This document shows positions 24,871 to 35,652 of a stretch of 64,000 bases of DNA, in pieces. Position numbers and translations under genes: made by a program. Source of the DNA: Actinomycetota bacterium (GTDB lineage Bacteria; Actinomycetota; Actinomycetes; S36-B12; FW305-bin1); NCBI GenBank assembly GCA_004297305.1, contig SCTR01000007.1, positions 357,586-421,585 of the forward strand, in the 5' to 3' direction. The stretch's first letter is position 1; each line of letters begins with the position of its first letter. Under the pieces are notes generated by a model. It saw nothing but the letters and a program-made list of their open reading frames with translations, had not been told where the DNA came from and made no database searches.

Positions 24871-25671
24871 TCAGCGAGTGGCCGCCTGCACGGCAGCCAG
24901 AATCGCCGCTGCGGTGGCTGCGGCGGGAATCGCTGCGGGGTCCGTGCCGTGGTACGGCGTCCCGTAGACGGGCGTCTGCGGTTCCTGCCGCCAACTGTCG
25001 GCCAGCCCGCCGTAGCGCACGGCGTCGTAGCCGATGGTGTCGAGGAAGTCGGCTACCTGCTGGGCGGCGCGGTCGTCGTCGGCAGCGATCGGCAGCGCCG
25101 CCCGCTGCGGCGCCGACGCGATGCTGGACTGCGACGCCGCGGTGCCGGACTGCGACGCCGCGGTGCCGGACTGCGACGCCGCGGTGCCGGACTGCGACGC
25201 CGCGGTGCCGGACTGCGGCGCTGTCGCGGAGCCGGGCTGCGGCGTACCCGGGCGGGCAAGGTCTCGCAGCCGTTCGAACTGGATGTTGTTGAAGGCCTTG
25301 ACCACCGCCGAGGCCGCCAGCTGCTGCTGAACCAGGGCGCTGGACGTCGTGCTCCCGTCGTCGAGAGCCGCGATCTGCCCGTCGCGCTGCGGGTAATAGT
25401 TGCCGGTGTCGATCACGACGCGGCCGGCCAGCGCGTCCGGCGGTGCGGCTCGATATGCCTTGAGCGGCACGGACAAAAGGACGAGGTCGCCGGCGCTGGC
25501 GGCCTCCGCGACCGTCCCCGCCCGCGCCGCGGGCCCCAGTCGACCGACCAGCTCCTCCAGGGTCTGCGGACCCCGCGAGTTGCTCAGGACGACGTCGTAG
25601 CCGGCGGCCACCGCCAGTGCCGCTACCGTCCCGCCGATCTTGCCGCTGCCGATGAAGCCGATGGTCGCCAT
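24871..25671 (-). CDS. NADPH-dependent F420 reductase-like oxidoreductase with minisatellite insertion
   Basis: 266 residues from ATG 25671. The Rossmann fingerprint GFIGSGKIGGTVA at the N terminus, VVLSNSRGPQTLEELV and VVKAFNNIQFERL match the NADP-binding F420-dependent reductase family. Relatives continue directly to LPIAADDDRAAQQVADFLDTIGYD. Here about 40 low-complexity residues are inserted first, coded by four exact copies of a 21-bp unit (SGTAASQ) plus degenerate copies. The insertion should form a surface loop and may leave activity intact. Long upstream frame extension is rejected because it is Arg/Pro-rich shadow sequence. Confidence 0.82.
   Translation of the reverse strand: MATIGFIGSGKIGGTVAALAVAAGYDVVLSNSRGPQTLEELVGRLGPAARAGTVAEAASAGDLVLLSVPLKAYRAAPPDALAGRVVIDTGNYYPQRDGQIAALDDGSTTSSALVQQQLAASAVVKAFNNIQFERLRDLARPGTPQPGSATAPQSGTAASQSGTAASQSGTAASQSGTAASQSSIASAPQRAALPIAADDDRAAQQVADFLDTIGYDAVRYGGLADSWRQEPQTPVYGTPYHGTDPAAIPAAATAAAILAAVQAATR
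25126..25209. repeat. In-frame 21-bp minisatellite, four exact copies
   Basis: Copies at 25126, 25147, 25168 and 25189, each coding the heptapeptide SGTAASQ on the minus strand. A degenerate fifth copy begins at 25210. The repeat keeps the reading frame, so copy number can change without a frameshift. Confidence 0.92.
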
Positions 25672-25751
25672 GCGCTGGGCAACAGGCGGTCCCCCGCTGG
25701 CATTCCGCCGATATGGCCGCCCAGGCGGCAGCCCGACCGCCGCGTGCCGCC

Positions 25752-25800
25752 GCACCGTGGCCCGGCCCCGGCGCGCCGGGGCACCGTGGCCCGGCCCCGG
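25752..25800. repeat. 20-bp direct repeat around an 18-bp palindrome
   Basis: GCACCGTGGCCCGGCCCCGG occurs at 25752-25771 and 25781-25800. Between and overlapping them is the perfect palindrome GCCCCGGCG-CGCCGGGGC (25765-25782). It lies upstream of the minus-strand oxidoreductase gene and could affect its promoter. Confidence 0.7.
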
Positions 25801-25881
25801 CCTGACATCGCACCACACGGCCCGACCTCGGCCGTGCGGTCGCCCTGTCGTGCACCCCGGCTGGCAGGGTGGTGCTCTTCG

Positions 25882-25902
25882 CCGTCAGCCGTCAGCCGTC
25901 AG
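25882..25902. repeat. Three tandem copies of CCGTCAG
   Basis: A 7-bp unit repeated three times immediately before the GGGAGG ribosome-binding site of the isochorismatase-like gene. Confidence 0.7.
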
Positions 25903-25914
25903 CCGGGAGGCGCC

Positions 25915-26517
25915 GTGCCCGACCTCGAGATCGACCCAGCCAGCAGCGCGCTGGTGCTGCTGGACCTGCAGGGCCTGACCACCCGCCTGCCGCTGACCCC
26001 ACGGACCGCGGACGACGTGCTGGCCACGGCCGGGACCCTGACGACGGCGGCGCGCGGCAAGGGTCTCCCGGTGATCTGGGTCCGTACCCGGTTCGCCGAC
26101 GACCGCGGCGACTGGCAACCGGTGGTGGCCGACCGCCCCGGGTCACTCCCCCGCGAACTGCCCGCCGGCTGGGACGAGGTGCCCGCGGACCTGCGCCGGG
26201 ACACCGACATCGTCGTCACGAAACGCCAATGGAGCGCCTTCTACGGCTCCGACCTCGAACTCCAACTCCGCCGGCGCGGCATCACCACGATGATCACCGG
26301 GGGGATCGCCACGAACTACGTGGTCGAGTCGACCGTCCGTGTGGCATGGGAACTCGGGCTGCGGGTGGTCGTCGTGACCGACCTGTGCACTGGCCTCGAC
26401 GCCACCGATCACGAGTTCGCCATGACGCGGATCTTCCCGCAGATCAGCCAGGTCGCCCCCAGCAAAGATGTGCTCTCTGCCTTGGGCACCAACGCTTTCC
26501 TCGCGGGACTTCAATAG
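25915..26517 (+). CDS. Isochorismatase-fold hydrolase lacking the usual Cys
   Basis: 200 residues from GTG 25915, with GGGAGG 5 nt upstream. The catalytic Asp is in VLLDLQGLTTRL and the Lys in VVTKRQWSAFYGSDL, both as in the cysteine hydrolase superfamily. The third position, normally Cys in TGxxTxxCV, is Val in GGIATNYVVESTVR. The YecD branch also lacks this Cys. So the protein has the fold but probably not nicotinamidase or N-carbamoyl hydrolase activity. It lies 2 bp before the HAD gene, indicating one transcript. Confidence 0.85.
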   Translation: MPDLEIDPASSALVLLDLQGLTTRLPLTPRTADDVLATAGTLTTAARGKGLPVIWVRTRFADDRGDWQPVVADRPGSLPRELPAGWDEVPADLRRDTDIVVTKRQWSAFYGSDLELQLRRRGITTMITGGIATNYVVESTVRVAWELGLRVVVVTDLCTGLDATDHEFAMTRIFPQISQVAPSKDVLSALGTNAFLAGLQ

Positions 26518-26519
26518 TC

Positions 26520-27155
26520 GTGGAGTACCGGCCCGATCCCCCGCAGCCACCCGGCGACCTCTCGACCAGCACCCGCCGCGCCGGCAACCAGGACGACAAC
26601 GCCGGCGATCTCGGCAGCATCCTCGTCACCGCCGGCGACGACGCGGGTCCGGCGTATGCCGTGCTCGATATCGACGGAGTTCTCGCCGACGTGAGCCACC
26701 GCGTCCACCATGTCGCCGGGCGCCCCAAGGACTGGGCGGCGTTCTTCGCCGCGGCCCCGGATGACCCGTTGCTGCCCGAAGGTGCCGAACTCGCGGGGCT
26801 GCTGGCGGCGGCCGGCCGCACCGTGGTGTACCTGACCGGACGACCGGAGAACTGCCGTACCGACACCGAGGCGTGGCTGGCCCGTCACGGTTTGCCGCCC
26901 GGTCCGGTGCACATGCGGCGCAGCGACGACCGGCGGCCGGCCCGCGTGACGAAGGTGGAACGGCTGCGCTCGCTCGCCCGCCACGGCCGGGTCACCGTGG
27001 TGGTGGACGACGACAGTGCGGTGATCCGGGCCGTGCGGGCCGCAGGCTTCACCGCGGTGCACGCGACCTGGCTGGACGGCGGTACCGACGGCGTCGACGG
27101 CTCCCCCGTCCAGCCCGCCCTCTTCGAGGCGCAGGAACTCGACGGCCGGACCTGA
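26520..27155 (+). CDS. HAD-superfamily phosphatase-like protein
   Basis: 211 residues from GTG 26520, 2 bp after the previous stop. After about 45 low-complexity residues the HAD motifs appear in order: motif I LDIDGVLADVSHR (nucleophile and acid Asp), motif II VYLTGRPENCR, a Lys in RVTKVERLRSL, and motif IV VVVDDDSAVIRAVRAAG. The arrangement is like the phosphatase domain of polynucleotide kinases. The substrate is not known. The start is uncertain because the N-terminal residues are not conserved-looking. Confidence 0.78.
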   Translation: MEYRPDPPQPPGDLSTSTRRAGNQDDNAGDLGSILVTAGDDAGPAYAVLDIDGVLADVSHRVHHVAGRPKDWAAFFAAAPDDPLLPEGAELAGLLAAAGRTVVYLTGRPENCRTDTEAWLARHGLPPGPVHMRRSDDRRPARVTKVERLRSLARHGRVTVVVDDDSAVIRAVRAAGFTAVHATWLDGGTDGVDGSPVQPALFEAQELDGRT

Positions 27156-27170
27156 CGGTCGCCCGGTGTC

Positions 27171-27184
27171 CACCCTCGCGGGTG
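27171..27184. terminator. Small hairpin between convergent genes
   Basis: CACCC-TCGC-GGGTG, 5-bp stem and 4-nt loop, 15 bp after the HAD stop and 36 bp from the antiporter stop. Weak but well placed for both. Confidence 0.35.
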
Positions 27185-27219
27185 CAGTGGTCGGCGAGCC
27201 CCGGCAGAGTGGCGCCGGC

Positions 27220-28797
27220 TCACTGCCGGGACAGCAGCTCCTCCTCCAGGTCCAGGTCGCGCCAGACGTCGCGGAGCATGTCGTCGTCGATGGTGCCGTC
27301 GTCCCGCAACTGCCGCACCGCATCCCGTTCTGCGGCAATCATGTCGCGGCGCAACGACCGGTACGCGGCCGCGGGCACCAGCCCCGGCGCGTCCACGTCG
27401 ACCATCTCCCACGTCGTCGCCGCACGACTCTCCGCGTCCCCCCGCAACCGGGCCACCACGTCGGGAACCGCGGCAGGCTCACCCCGCGCGACCAGCTCGT
27501 CGAGCCGGGCCAGTCCGGCCCGGACGCCGGTCTCCACCGCTGCGGCCTGCAGCCTGCGCCGGGCGGCGGTGTCCGACCGGCCGAGCCCGAGCCGGCGGAT
27601 CAGCAGCGGCAGCGTGAGGCCCTGCAGCGCCAAGGTGCCGATGACCACGAAGAAAGTGAGCACGGTCACCAACTCCCGATAGGGCAGCCGGACACCATCG
27701 GCCATCAGCTGCGGCAGCCCGAACGCGGCCGCCAGCGACACCACGCCGCGCATCCCGGCCCACGACACCACCGTCAGCTGCCGCGGCCCGTCGAACTGCG
27801 AGCGGCGGCGCCCGACCAGCCGGCTCAGCCAGGCCCAGCCGAACACGTAGCCGATCCGTACCACGATGACGGTGCCGAGCATCGCCGCACACAGCGCGAA
27901 GGCGTGCCCGACGTCGACCTCCGCCATCTCGGCCAGCGTCGTCTGGAACTGCAGTCCGATGAGCAGGAAGACCAGGCACTCCAGGACGAACGCGATGAGC
28001 CGCCACATGCTCTCCAGCTGCAACCGGCCGGAGAACGAGATGTCGCGGTAGCCACGATGCGCGACGTACAACCCGCAGACCACCACGGCCAGCACGCCGG
28101 AGGTGTGCAGCTCCTCGCCCAGGCTGTACGCCACGAACGGCACGACAAGCGCCGTCGCGCTCTCCAGCAACGGGTCGTCGATGCGTCGCAGCACACCGTG
28201 CATGAAGAAGCCCAGCAGCAGTCCGAGCGCGACTCCCCCGACCGAGGCCGCGACGAAGATGCCGATGTCCTGGGCAACGGAGGCGGCCGAACCGATCGCG
28301 ACACCGACGGCGACCTTGTACAAGGTGAGCGCCGTCGCATCGTTGAGCAGGCTCTCCCCCTCCAGGATCGTCAAGGTACGGCGCGGCAGGCCGAGGCTGC
28401 GCCCGACCGCGGTCGCCGCGACCGCGTCCGTCGGCGCCACGATCGCGCCGAACGCGAACGCCACCGGCAATGGGATGCCGGGCACCAGCAGGTGCAGCAC
28501 CGCACCCACCACGACGCAGCCGACCACCACCAGGCCCACCGACAGCGACAGGATCGGGCGGAGGTCGGCACGCAGCGAGACGTAGGAGGAACTCAGCGCC
28601 GCGGAGAACAGCAGCGGCGGCAACACCAGGAACAGGACGAGGTCCGGCTCCAGCGGCACCTCAGGTACGGCGGGAACCAGCGTGACGACCAGGCCGGTGC
28701 CCACGAGCACCAACGGAGCGGGCAGCCCGTACCGCCGCGACAGCCCGCCGACCAGCACTGCCGCGGCCAGGACCACGACCGCCAGCGTGATGCTCAC
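27220..28797 (-). CDS. Na+/H+ antiporter, CPA1 family
   Basis: 525 residues with about 12 membrane helices and a cytoplasmic C-terminal tail rich in Arg/Asp. CPA1 hallmarks: LPPLLFSAALSSSY, GAIVAPTDAVAATAVGR with the ion-binding Asp, and EGESLLNDATALTLYK. It exchanges Na+ (or K+) for H+ at the membrane for pH and salt control. The start GTG 28797 gives a standard first helix. The stop of gcvP is 55 bp upstream, so transcription may continue from gcvP into this gene. Confidence 0.92.
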   Translation of the reverse strand: MSITLAVVVLAAAVLVGGLSRRYGLPAPLVLVGTGLVVTLVPAVPEVPLEPDLVLFLVLPPLLFSAALSSSYVSLRADLRPILSLSVGLVVVGCVVVGAVLHLLVPGIPLPVAFAFGAIVAPTDAVAATAVGRSLGLPRRTLTILEGESLLNDATALTLYKVAVGVAIGSAASVAQDIGIFVAASVGGVALGLLLGFFMHGVLRRIDDPLLESATALVVPFVAYSLGEELHTSGVLAVVVCGLYVAHRGYRDISFSGRLQLESMWRLIAFVLECLVFLLIGLQFQTTLAEMAEVDVGHAFALCAAMLGTVIVVRIGYVFGWAWLSRLVGRRRSQFDGPRQLTVVSWAGMRGVVSLAAAFGLPQLMADGVRLPYRELVTVLTFFVVIGTLALQGLTLPLLIRRLGLGRSDTAARRRLQAAAVETGVRAGLARLDELVARGEPAAVPDVVARLRGDAESRAATTWEMVDVDAPGLVPAAAYRSLRRDMIAAERDAVRQLRDDGTIDDDMLRDVWRDLDLEEELLSRQ

Positions 28798-28852
28798 GCG
28801 GCGATCCTGACCGGCCCTCGGACCATTGCCGGCACGACCCGCCGCAGCGGGC

Positions 28853-31876
<3,024 letters not shown>

Positions 31877-31929
31877 GAGGCGCTCCGGGCAGGGTCGAGG
31901 GAGGAGGCAGCCGGCGACCCGGCAGTGCC

Positions 31930-32140
31930 TACTCCCCCTCTGTGGCCCGCGACGCGGTCGCGACCTGAGAGCTTCACCGGGTACGTCGTACCCCGGCTTG
32001 CACCGGCGGTGGGGTCGGTCGACCCGCTTTCCAGAGGTGCCTCGCCCGCGCGGTCCTTTCGCCTGAGAGGTTCCGGGGAGTGGTTGCTCCTTCGGCGCCC
32101 GGCCGTGGCTCGGCCGGGTCTCTCCCGCGCGGGTTCAGTC
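31930..32140 (-). ncRNA. Tandem glycine riboswitch upstream of gcvP
   Basis: Read on the minus strand, the first aptamer starts near 32135 with GCGGGAGAGACC and contains GCGCCGAAGGAGCAACCACT and GGAACCTCTCAGGCGAAAGG. The second contains CACCGCCGGTGCAAGCCGGG and GGTGAAGCTCTCAGGTC and ends near 31935 with CAGAGGGGGAGT. These match both conserved cores of the glycine (gcvT) motif. Paired aptamers bind glycine and in known cases switch on glycine-cleavage genes. About 55 nt separate it from the gcvP start. Confidence 0.93.
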
Positions 32141-32149
32141 AGCGGGACG

Positions 32150-32180
32150 ACCGTAACGCACTCCGGCAGCCGCCGGTCAG
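32150..32180 (-). promoter_or_regulatory. Promoter of the glycine riboswitch-gcvP transcript
   Basis: On the minus strand CTGACC (32180-32175) as -35 and TACGGT (32155-32150) as -10 with a 19-bp spacer. The predicted start is near 32143, just before the first aptamer. Confidence 0.5.
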
Positions 32181-32190
32181 CCTGTTCAGC

Positions 32191-32235
32191 TGGTTCCAGT
32201 TCGGCTGGTTCCAGTTCGGCTGGTTCCAGCTCCGC
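32191..32235. repeat. Three tandem copies of a 15-bp unit
   Basis: TGGTTCCAGTTCGGC at 32191 and 32206, and with two changes at 32221. It lies between the merR stop and the gcvP promoter, upstream of the -35. Confidence 0.85.
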
Positions 32236-32271
32236 TGGGACGGCGCGACGAACCTCAGCCTGTTCGGCTGG

Positions 32272-32886
32272 TCAGCCGGTACGGCGGCGGGCCCGGCGCG
32301 CGGCGAGCTCGTCGGCACCGTCTGCCTCGGGGCGGCCGCCGTCGGCCCGCTCCCCCGGTAGCGTCGCCAGCGTCCCTTCGACCTCACGCCAGACGCTGCC
32401 CACCGCGATGCCGAAGACACCCTGACCGCCGCGAACCAGGTCGATGACCTCGTCGGACGAGCGGCACTCGTAGATGGTGGCGCCGTCGCTCATCAACGTC
32501 ATCCGCGCCAGGTCGTCGCCGGCGCGAGCCTCGAGGTGGGTGACCGCGGCCCGGATGTTGGCCAGCGACACCCCGGTGTCGATGAGCCGCTTGACGATGC
32601 GCAGCACGAGGATGTCGCGGAAGCCGTACAGCCGCTGCGTACCCGAGCCCGAAGCCGGCCGGACGGTCGGTTCGACCAGTCCGGTGCGGGCCCAGTAGTC
32701 CAGCTGGCGGTACGAGATCCCCGCCGCCTTGCAGGCCACCGGCCCGCGGTAACCGATGTCGCGCGGCAGCGGCCGCACCACGTCGTCCGGAAAGAGCAGC
32801 CCCTGCTCGGCCGCCCGGGTCACCGCCTCCGGGTCGATCCCGGGTGCGCCTTCACCCGGGTCCTGGATCCCGTTGGTGCCCGTCAC
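32272..32886 (-). CDS. MerR-family regulator next to gcvP
   Basis: 204 residues. The MerR helix-turn-helix covers about 45-115: GYRGPVACKAAGISYRQLDYWARTGLVEP followed by the wing GTQRLYGFRDILVLRIVKRL. A C-terminal region of unknown type ends Arg-rich. GTG 32886 is the start, with GGAGG upstream. This gene, the DUF151 nuclease, the FtsR-like regulator and the FHA protein form a block that is conserved near gcvH/gcvP in actinobacteria. The target genes are unknown; no effector-binding domain is recognisable. Confidence 0.85.
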   Translation of the reverse strand: MTGTNGIQDPGEGAPGIDPEAVTRAAEQGLLFPDDVVRPLPRDIGYRGPVACKAAGISYRQLDYWARTGLVEPTVRPASGSGTQRLYGFRDILVLRIVKRLIDTGVSLANIRAAVTHLEARAGDDLARMTLMSDGATIYECRSSDEVIDLVRGGQGVFGIAVGSVWREVEGTLATLPGERADGGRPEADGADELAARRARRRTG

Positions 32887-33096
32887 GACCGCCTCCGATC
32901 GAACTCGCCGACGCGGCCACCCGGGGAAGGGGGCTGGCCGAAGTTACACCGGCGACGTTTCGTTCCGGACGCTAGGCCGTGCCCCTACGGGCGTCAACGC
33001 TGTGCGCTCCGACACGCCGGTCGTCGTTGCGTACGGCGACGGTCCTGGCTCCGGTCGATCTTCAGGCGAGGTCGAGGTTGATCGTTTCGGAACGAG

Positions 33097-33117
33097 CGCC
33101 CGGTCAGCTGCCGGGCG
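33097..33117 (-). terminator. Hairpin with the DUF151 stop codon in its loop
   Basis: CGCCCGG-TCAGCTG-CCGGGCG: 7-bp stem, 7-nt loop. The loop contains the stop codon (TCA on the plus strand, 33104-33106). It may act as a terminator or 3' stabiliser. Confidence 0.4.
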
Positions 33118-33628
33118 GGCCTTCTTCGGCGGGTCCACCAGCAGCCGGCGGCGCGGTGGGCGGCTCGGTGTCGAAGTCGTCCGGCGAGATCTGGTCGAGG
33201 AACTCCCGGAAGCGTTCGACCTCGTCCTCCTGCTCGTCCGGGATCTCGATGCCGGCCTCCGACAGCACGCTGTCGGCGCCGTAGATCGGCGTACCGGTCC
33301 GCAACGCGATAGCGATCGCGTCCGAGGGCCGCGCGCTCACCTCGACCCCGGAGTCGAAGACCAGCAGGGCATAGAACACCGCATCCTTCAGCTCGGTGAT
33401 CCGGACTTCCCGCAACGACTGGTGCAGCGCCTCGAGCAGGTCGCGGACGAGGTCGTGGGTCAGCGGCCGGGCCGGGACGACGCCCTGCTGGGCGAAGGCG
33501 ATCGCGGTCGCCTCGACCGCACCGATCCAGATGGGCAGATAGCGCTCGCCGTCGACCTCCCGCAGGAGCACGATCGGCTGATTGTTCGGCATCTCTACGC
33601 GGACGCCCACCACGTCGAGCTGATGCAC
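33104..33628 (-). CDS. DUF151 bifunctional nuclease family protein
   Basis: 174 residues. The family signature VVGVRVEMPNNQPIVLLREVDGERYLPIWIGAVEATAIAFA starts right after the N terminus, and RPLTHDLVRDLL and SDAIAIALRTGTPIY follow. Plant and mycobacterial relatives have been described as nucleases with DNase and RNase activity. The C terminus is acidic then Pro-rich. GTG 33628 lies 6 nt after TAGGGT, so the message is probably leaderless. The gene stands between two MerR regulators as in many actinobacteria. Confidence 0.9.
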   Translation of the reverse strand: MHQLDVVGVRVEMPNNQPIVLLREVDGERYLPIWIGAVEATAIAFAQQGVVPARPLTHDLVRDLLEALHQSLREVRITELKDAVFYALLVFDSGVEVSARPSDAIAIALRTGTPIYGADSVLSEAGIEIPDEQEDEVERFREFLDQISPDDFDTEPPTAPPAAGGPAEEGPPGS

Positions 33629-33634
33629 GAGCCC

Positions 33635-33640
33635 ACCCTA
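33635..33640 (-). promoter_or_regulatory. -10 box of leaderless DUF151 gene
   Basis: TAGGGT on the minus strand ends 6 nt before GTG 33628, identical in sequence and spacing to the pafA box. Confidence 0.55.
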
Positions 33641-33708
33641 CCGACCACGCTCCGGCTTGGCAGGCGCGTGCGACGGGCAGTCTCCCGGCTGCCGCGGCGC
33701 GTCGACTC

Positions 33709-33772
33709 GCGCCGCTCAGCCGGTCGGTTCGCGGCGTAACGCGCCGCTCAGCTGGTCAGTTCGCGGCGCAGC
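33709..33772. repeat. 32-bp tandem duplication containing the ftsR stop
   Basis: GCGCCGCTCAGC... runs 33709-33740 and again 33741-33772 with a few changes. The second copy holds the real stop (33748-33750); the first holds the same triplet outside the gene. Confidence 0.8.
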
Positions 33773-34488
33773 GCGACGCGGACCAGCGCCGCGTGCAGCC
33801 GGACCGACAGCGCCGCCAGCTCCCGCGCCACCTCGTCAGCGCGAGAGCGCTGCTCGGCGGTGCGCGAGCGCAGCAGCGGCGAGACGACCTGCTCGACCAG
33901 GCCCGCCTCCCGCTCCGCGGCCAGCCGGAACGACCGTAGGTGACGCGGCTCGAACCCGAAACCGGTCATCGCCGCGACGGTGTTCGCCACGCTGAGGGCG
34001 TCGGCGTCGAACTGGCCACCGGAGCCGGCGGCCAGCAGGCCGTACGACTCCAGCTGGGCGAGCACGTCCTCGGCCAGGCCCGACGACGCCAGCAGCTGCT
34101 CGCGGGTCAGCCGGGTCCGGGACGCCGCGGTCACCCGGAAGTCGTCGGCGCGTGGCAGTCCGTCGACGTCGGCGAGCGACCCGTCGGCCCGGCCGGACGG
34201 GCCGGCCAGCTCCGCCGGGGTCTGCCCGCGGTCCATCGCGTCCAGTTGGTCCCGGATCACCTTCAGCGGCAGGTAGCGCTCCTGCTGCATCCGCAGCACG
34301 TACCGGAGCCGGTCGACGTCACCGGGGCTGAACTTGCGGTAGCCGCTGGGAGTACGGGCCGGCTCGATGAGGCCTTCGGCCTCGAGGAAACGGATCTTGG
34401 AGATGCTGACGTCGGCGAACTCCTCCTGCAGCACGGCCAGCACCTCCCCGATGCCCAGCAGGCCGCCGGCCCGGTCGACGGTGCTCAC
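33748..34488 (-). CDS. ftsR: FtsR-like MerR-family regulator
   Basis: 246 residues from GTG 34488, chosen because it lies 7 bp after the stop of the FHA gene and gives the typical start before GLLGIGEVLAVLQEEF. The MerR DNA-binding region is SISKIRFLEAEGLIEPARTPSGYRKFSPGDVDRLRYVLRMQ. The family includes FtsR of Corynebacterium, an activator of ftsZ, and Rv1828 of M. tuberculosis. It is co-transcribed with the FHA protein upstream. The functional link to ftsZ is transferred from the family and not shown here. Confidence 0.82.
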   Translation of the reverse strand: MSTVDRAGGLLGIGEVLAVLQEEFADVSISKIRFLEAEGLIEPARTPSGYRKFSPGDVDRLRYVLRMQQERYLPLKVIRDQLDAMDRGQTPAELAGPSGRADGSLADVDGLPRADDFRVTAASRTRLTREQLLASSGLAEDVLAQLESYGLLAAGSGGQFDADALSVANTVAAMTGFGFEPRHLRSFRLAAEREAGLVEQVVSPLLRSRTAEQRSRADEVARELAALSVRLHAALVRVALRRELTS

Positions 34489-34495
34489 GCGCGGC

Positions 34496-35017
34496 TCATC
34501 CCGTCGGCCCGTCGGCATCGAGCCGGACCCGATCCGGGGCCTGCGGCTCGAGGAACAGGAAGCGGTACTTGCCGATCTGCACCTCGTCGCCCAGCGCCAG
34601 CCGCTGCTGCTCGATCCGCGCCCGGTTCACGTAGGTGCCGTTGAGGCTGCCGACGTCGTGCACCGACCAGCCCAGGTCGTCGTGCCGGAACTCGGCGTGC
34701 CGACGGCTGACGGTGATGTCGTCGAGGAAGACGTCGGCGTCCGGCGCGCGGCCCACCGAGACCAGGTCGCCGGCCAGCGAGAACTGCGTGCCTTCGCCGG
34801 GCCCCCGGCGTACGACGAGCGCCGCGGCCTGGTCACCGACCGCCAGCCCCGCGGCGTCGGCCAGCGACAACGGCCCCGAGTCGGGGCCGCCGAGCATCCC
34901 GGTGCTCTCCGCGGCGGATTCCGGCTCGGACGGGGCGGGCAGGACCGCGCCACAATTGCTGCAGTACCGGTCGTCGTCTGCCGCGACCGTCCCGCAGGTC
35001 AGGCATTCGCGGGCCAT
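34496..35017 (-). CDS. FHA-domain protein with N-terminal zinc ribbon (GarA-like)
   Basis: 173 residues. Residues 1-26 form a zinc ribbon (CLTCGTVAADDDRYCSNCG). A linker of about 50 residues leads to an FHA domain: SVGRAPDADVFLDDITVSRRHAEF and LNGTYVNRARIEQQRLALGDEVQIGKYRF carry the phosphothreonine-binding Arg, Ser and Asn. GarA/OdhI regulate 2-oxoglutarate metabolism through an N-terminal ETTS-type phosphosite; I do not see that motif, so this is a variant or a different member. ATG 35017 has AGGAG 11 nt upstream; a longer GTG start at 35050 is possible. Confidence 0.85.
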   Translation of the reverse strand: MARECLTCGTVAADDDRYCSNCGAVLPAPSEPESAAESTGMLGGPDSGPLSLADAAGLAVGDQAAALVVRRGPGEGTQFSLAGDLVSVGRAPDADVFLDDITVSRRHAEFRHDDLGWSVHDVGSLNGTYVNRARIEQQRLALGDEVQIGKYRFLFLEPQAPDRVRLDADGPTG

Positions 35018-35128
35018 CAGTCGGGTGCTCCTCGGCTGGGAAAGGCTCACTGGGCGGCTGAGGGTCGCGGTCGATCACCGGCCCCAGCGACTCGGCATGC
35101 GACGACTCTCGCCGTCACGTCAAGGGAG

Positions 35129-35158
35129 AGGGTAGCGGCCAGGCCCGCGCCGCGTCAG
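35129..35158 (-). promoter_or_regulatory. Promoter of the FHA-ftsR unit, overlapping the gcvH stop
   Basis: Minus strand CTGACG (35158-35153), 18-bp spacer, TACCCT (35134-35129). The -35 includes the gcvH stop codon. Start predicted near 35122, about 105 nt before ATG 35017. Confidence 0.5.
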
Positions 35159-35550
35159 CCTTCGCCGATGCTCAACCGGTACGACAGGGCGTCGAGCAAC
35201 TCGTCGACGACCGCGACGTCGTCCACTGCGAGTTCGACCATCCAGCCGGCGCCGTACGGATCGGCGTTGACGGTCTCGGGCGCCGCGTCCAGCACCGGGT
35301 TGCACGCGAGCACCGTCCCGGTCACCGGTGCGTAGATGTCGCTGACGCTCTTGGTGGACTCCACCTCGCCGCACGGCTCGCCGGCCTGGACCGTGGTCCC
35401 CACCGTCGGAAGCGTCACGAAGACGACGTCGCCCAGCGCGCTCTGCGCATGGTCGGTGATCCCGAATCGCACCGTCCCGGCGGCGCCGACGGCGACCCAT
35501 TCGTGCTCGGTGGTGTAGCGCAGGTCATCCGGTACGGCCGTCTCGGTCAT
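35155..35550 (-). CDS. gcvH: Glycine cleavage system H protein
   Basis: 131 residues. The lipoyl-bearing lysine is Lys67 in CGEVESTKSVSDIYAPVTG, and the N-terminal YTTEHEWV and terminal GAGWMVELAVDD are standard. GcvH carries the aminomethyl group between the P, T and L proteins. ATG 35550 has GGAGG 4 nt upstream. A TACCCT -10 lies at 35608-35603 on the minus strand. Unlike gcvP, it has no glycine riboswitch of its own in view. Confidence 0.95.
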   Translation of the reverse strand: MTETAVPDDLRYTTEHEWVAVGAAGTVRFGITDHAQSALGDVVFVTLPTVGTTVQAGEPCGEVESTKSVSDIYAPVTGTVLACNPVLDAAPETVNADPYGAGWMVELAVDDVAVVDELLDALSYRLSIGEG

Positions 35551-35652
35551 GTCGCCTCCATACGCCGCGCGGACTGGCCGGCGGGCCTGTGCCGGGGACG
35601 CGAGGGTACCGGCCGGGCCCGACCGCCGACGTCGCGACCGTGACCGTTCCGA

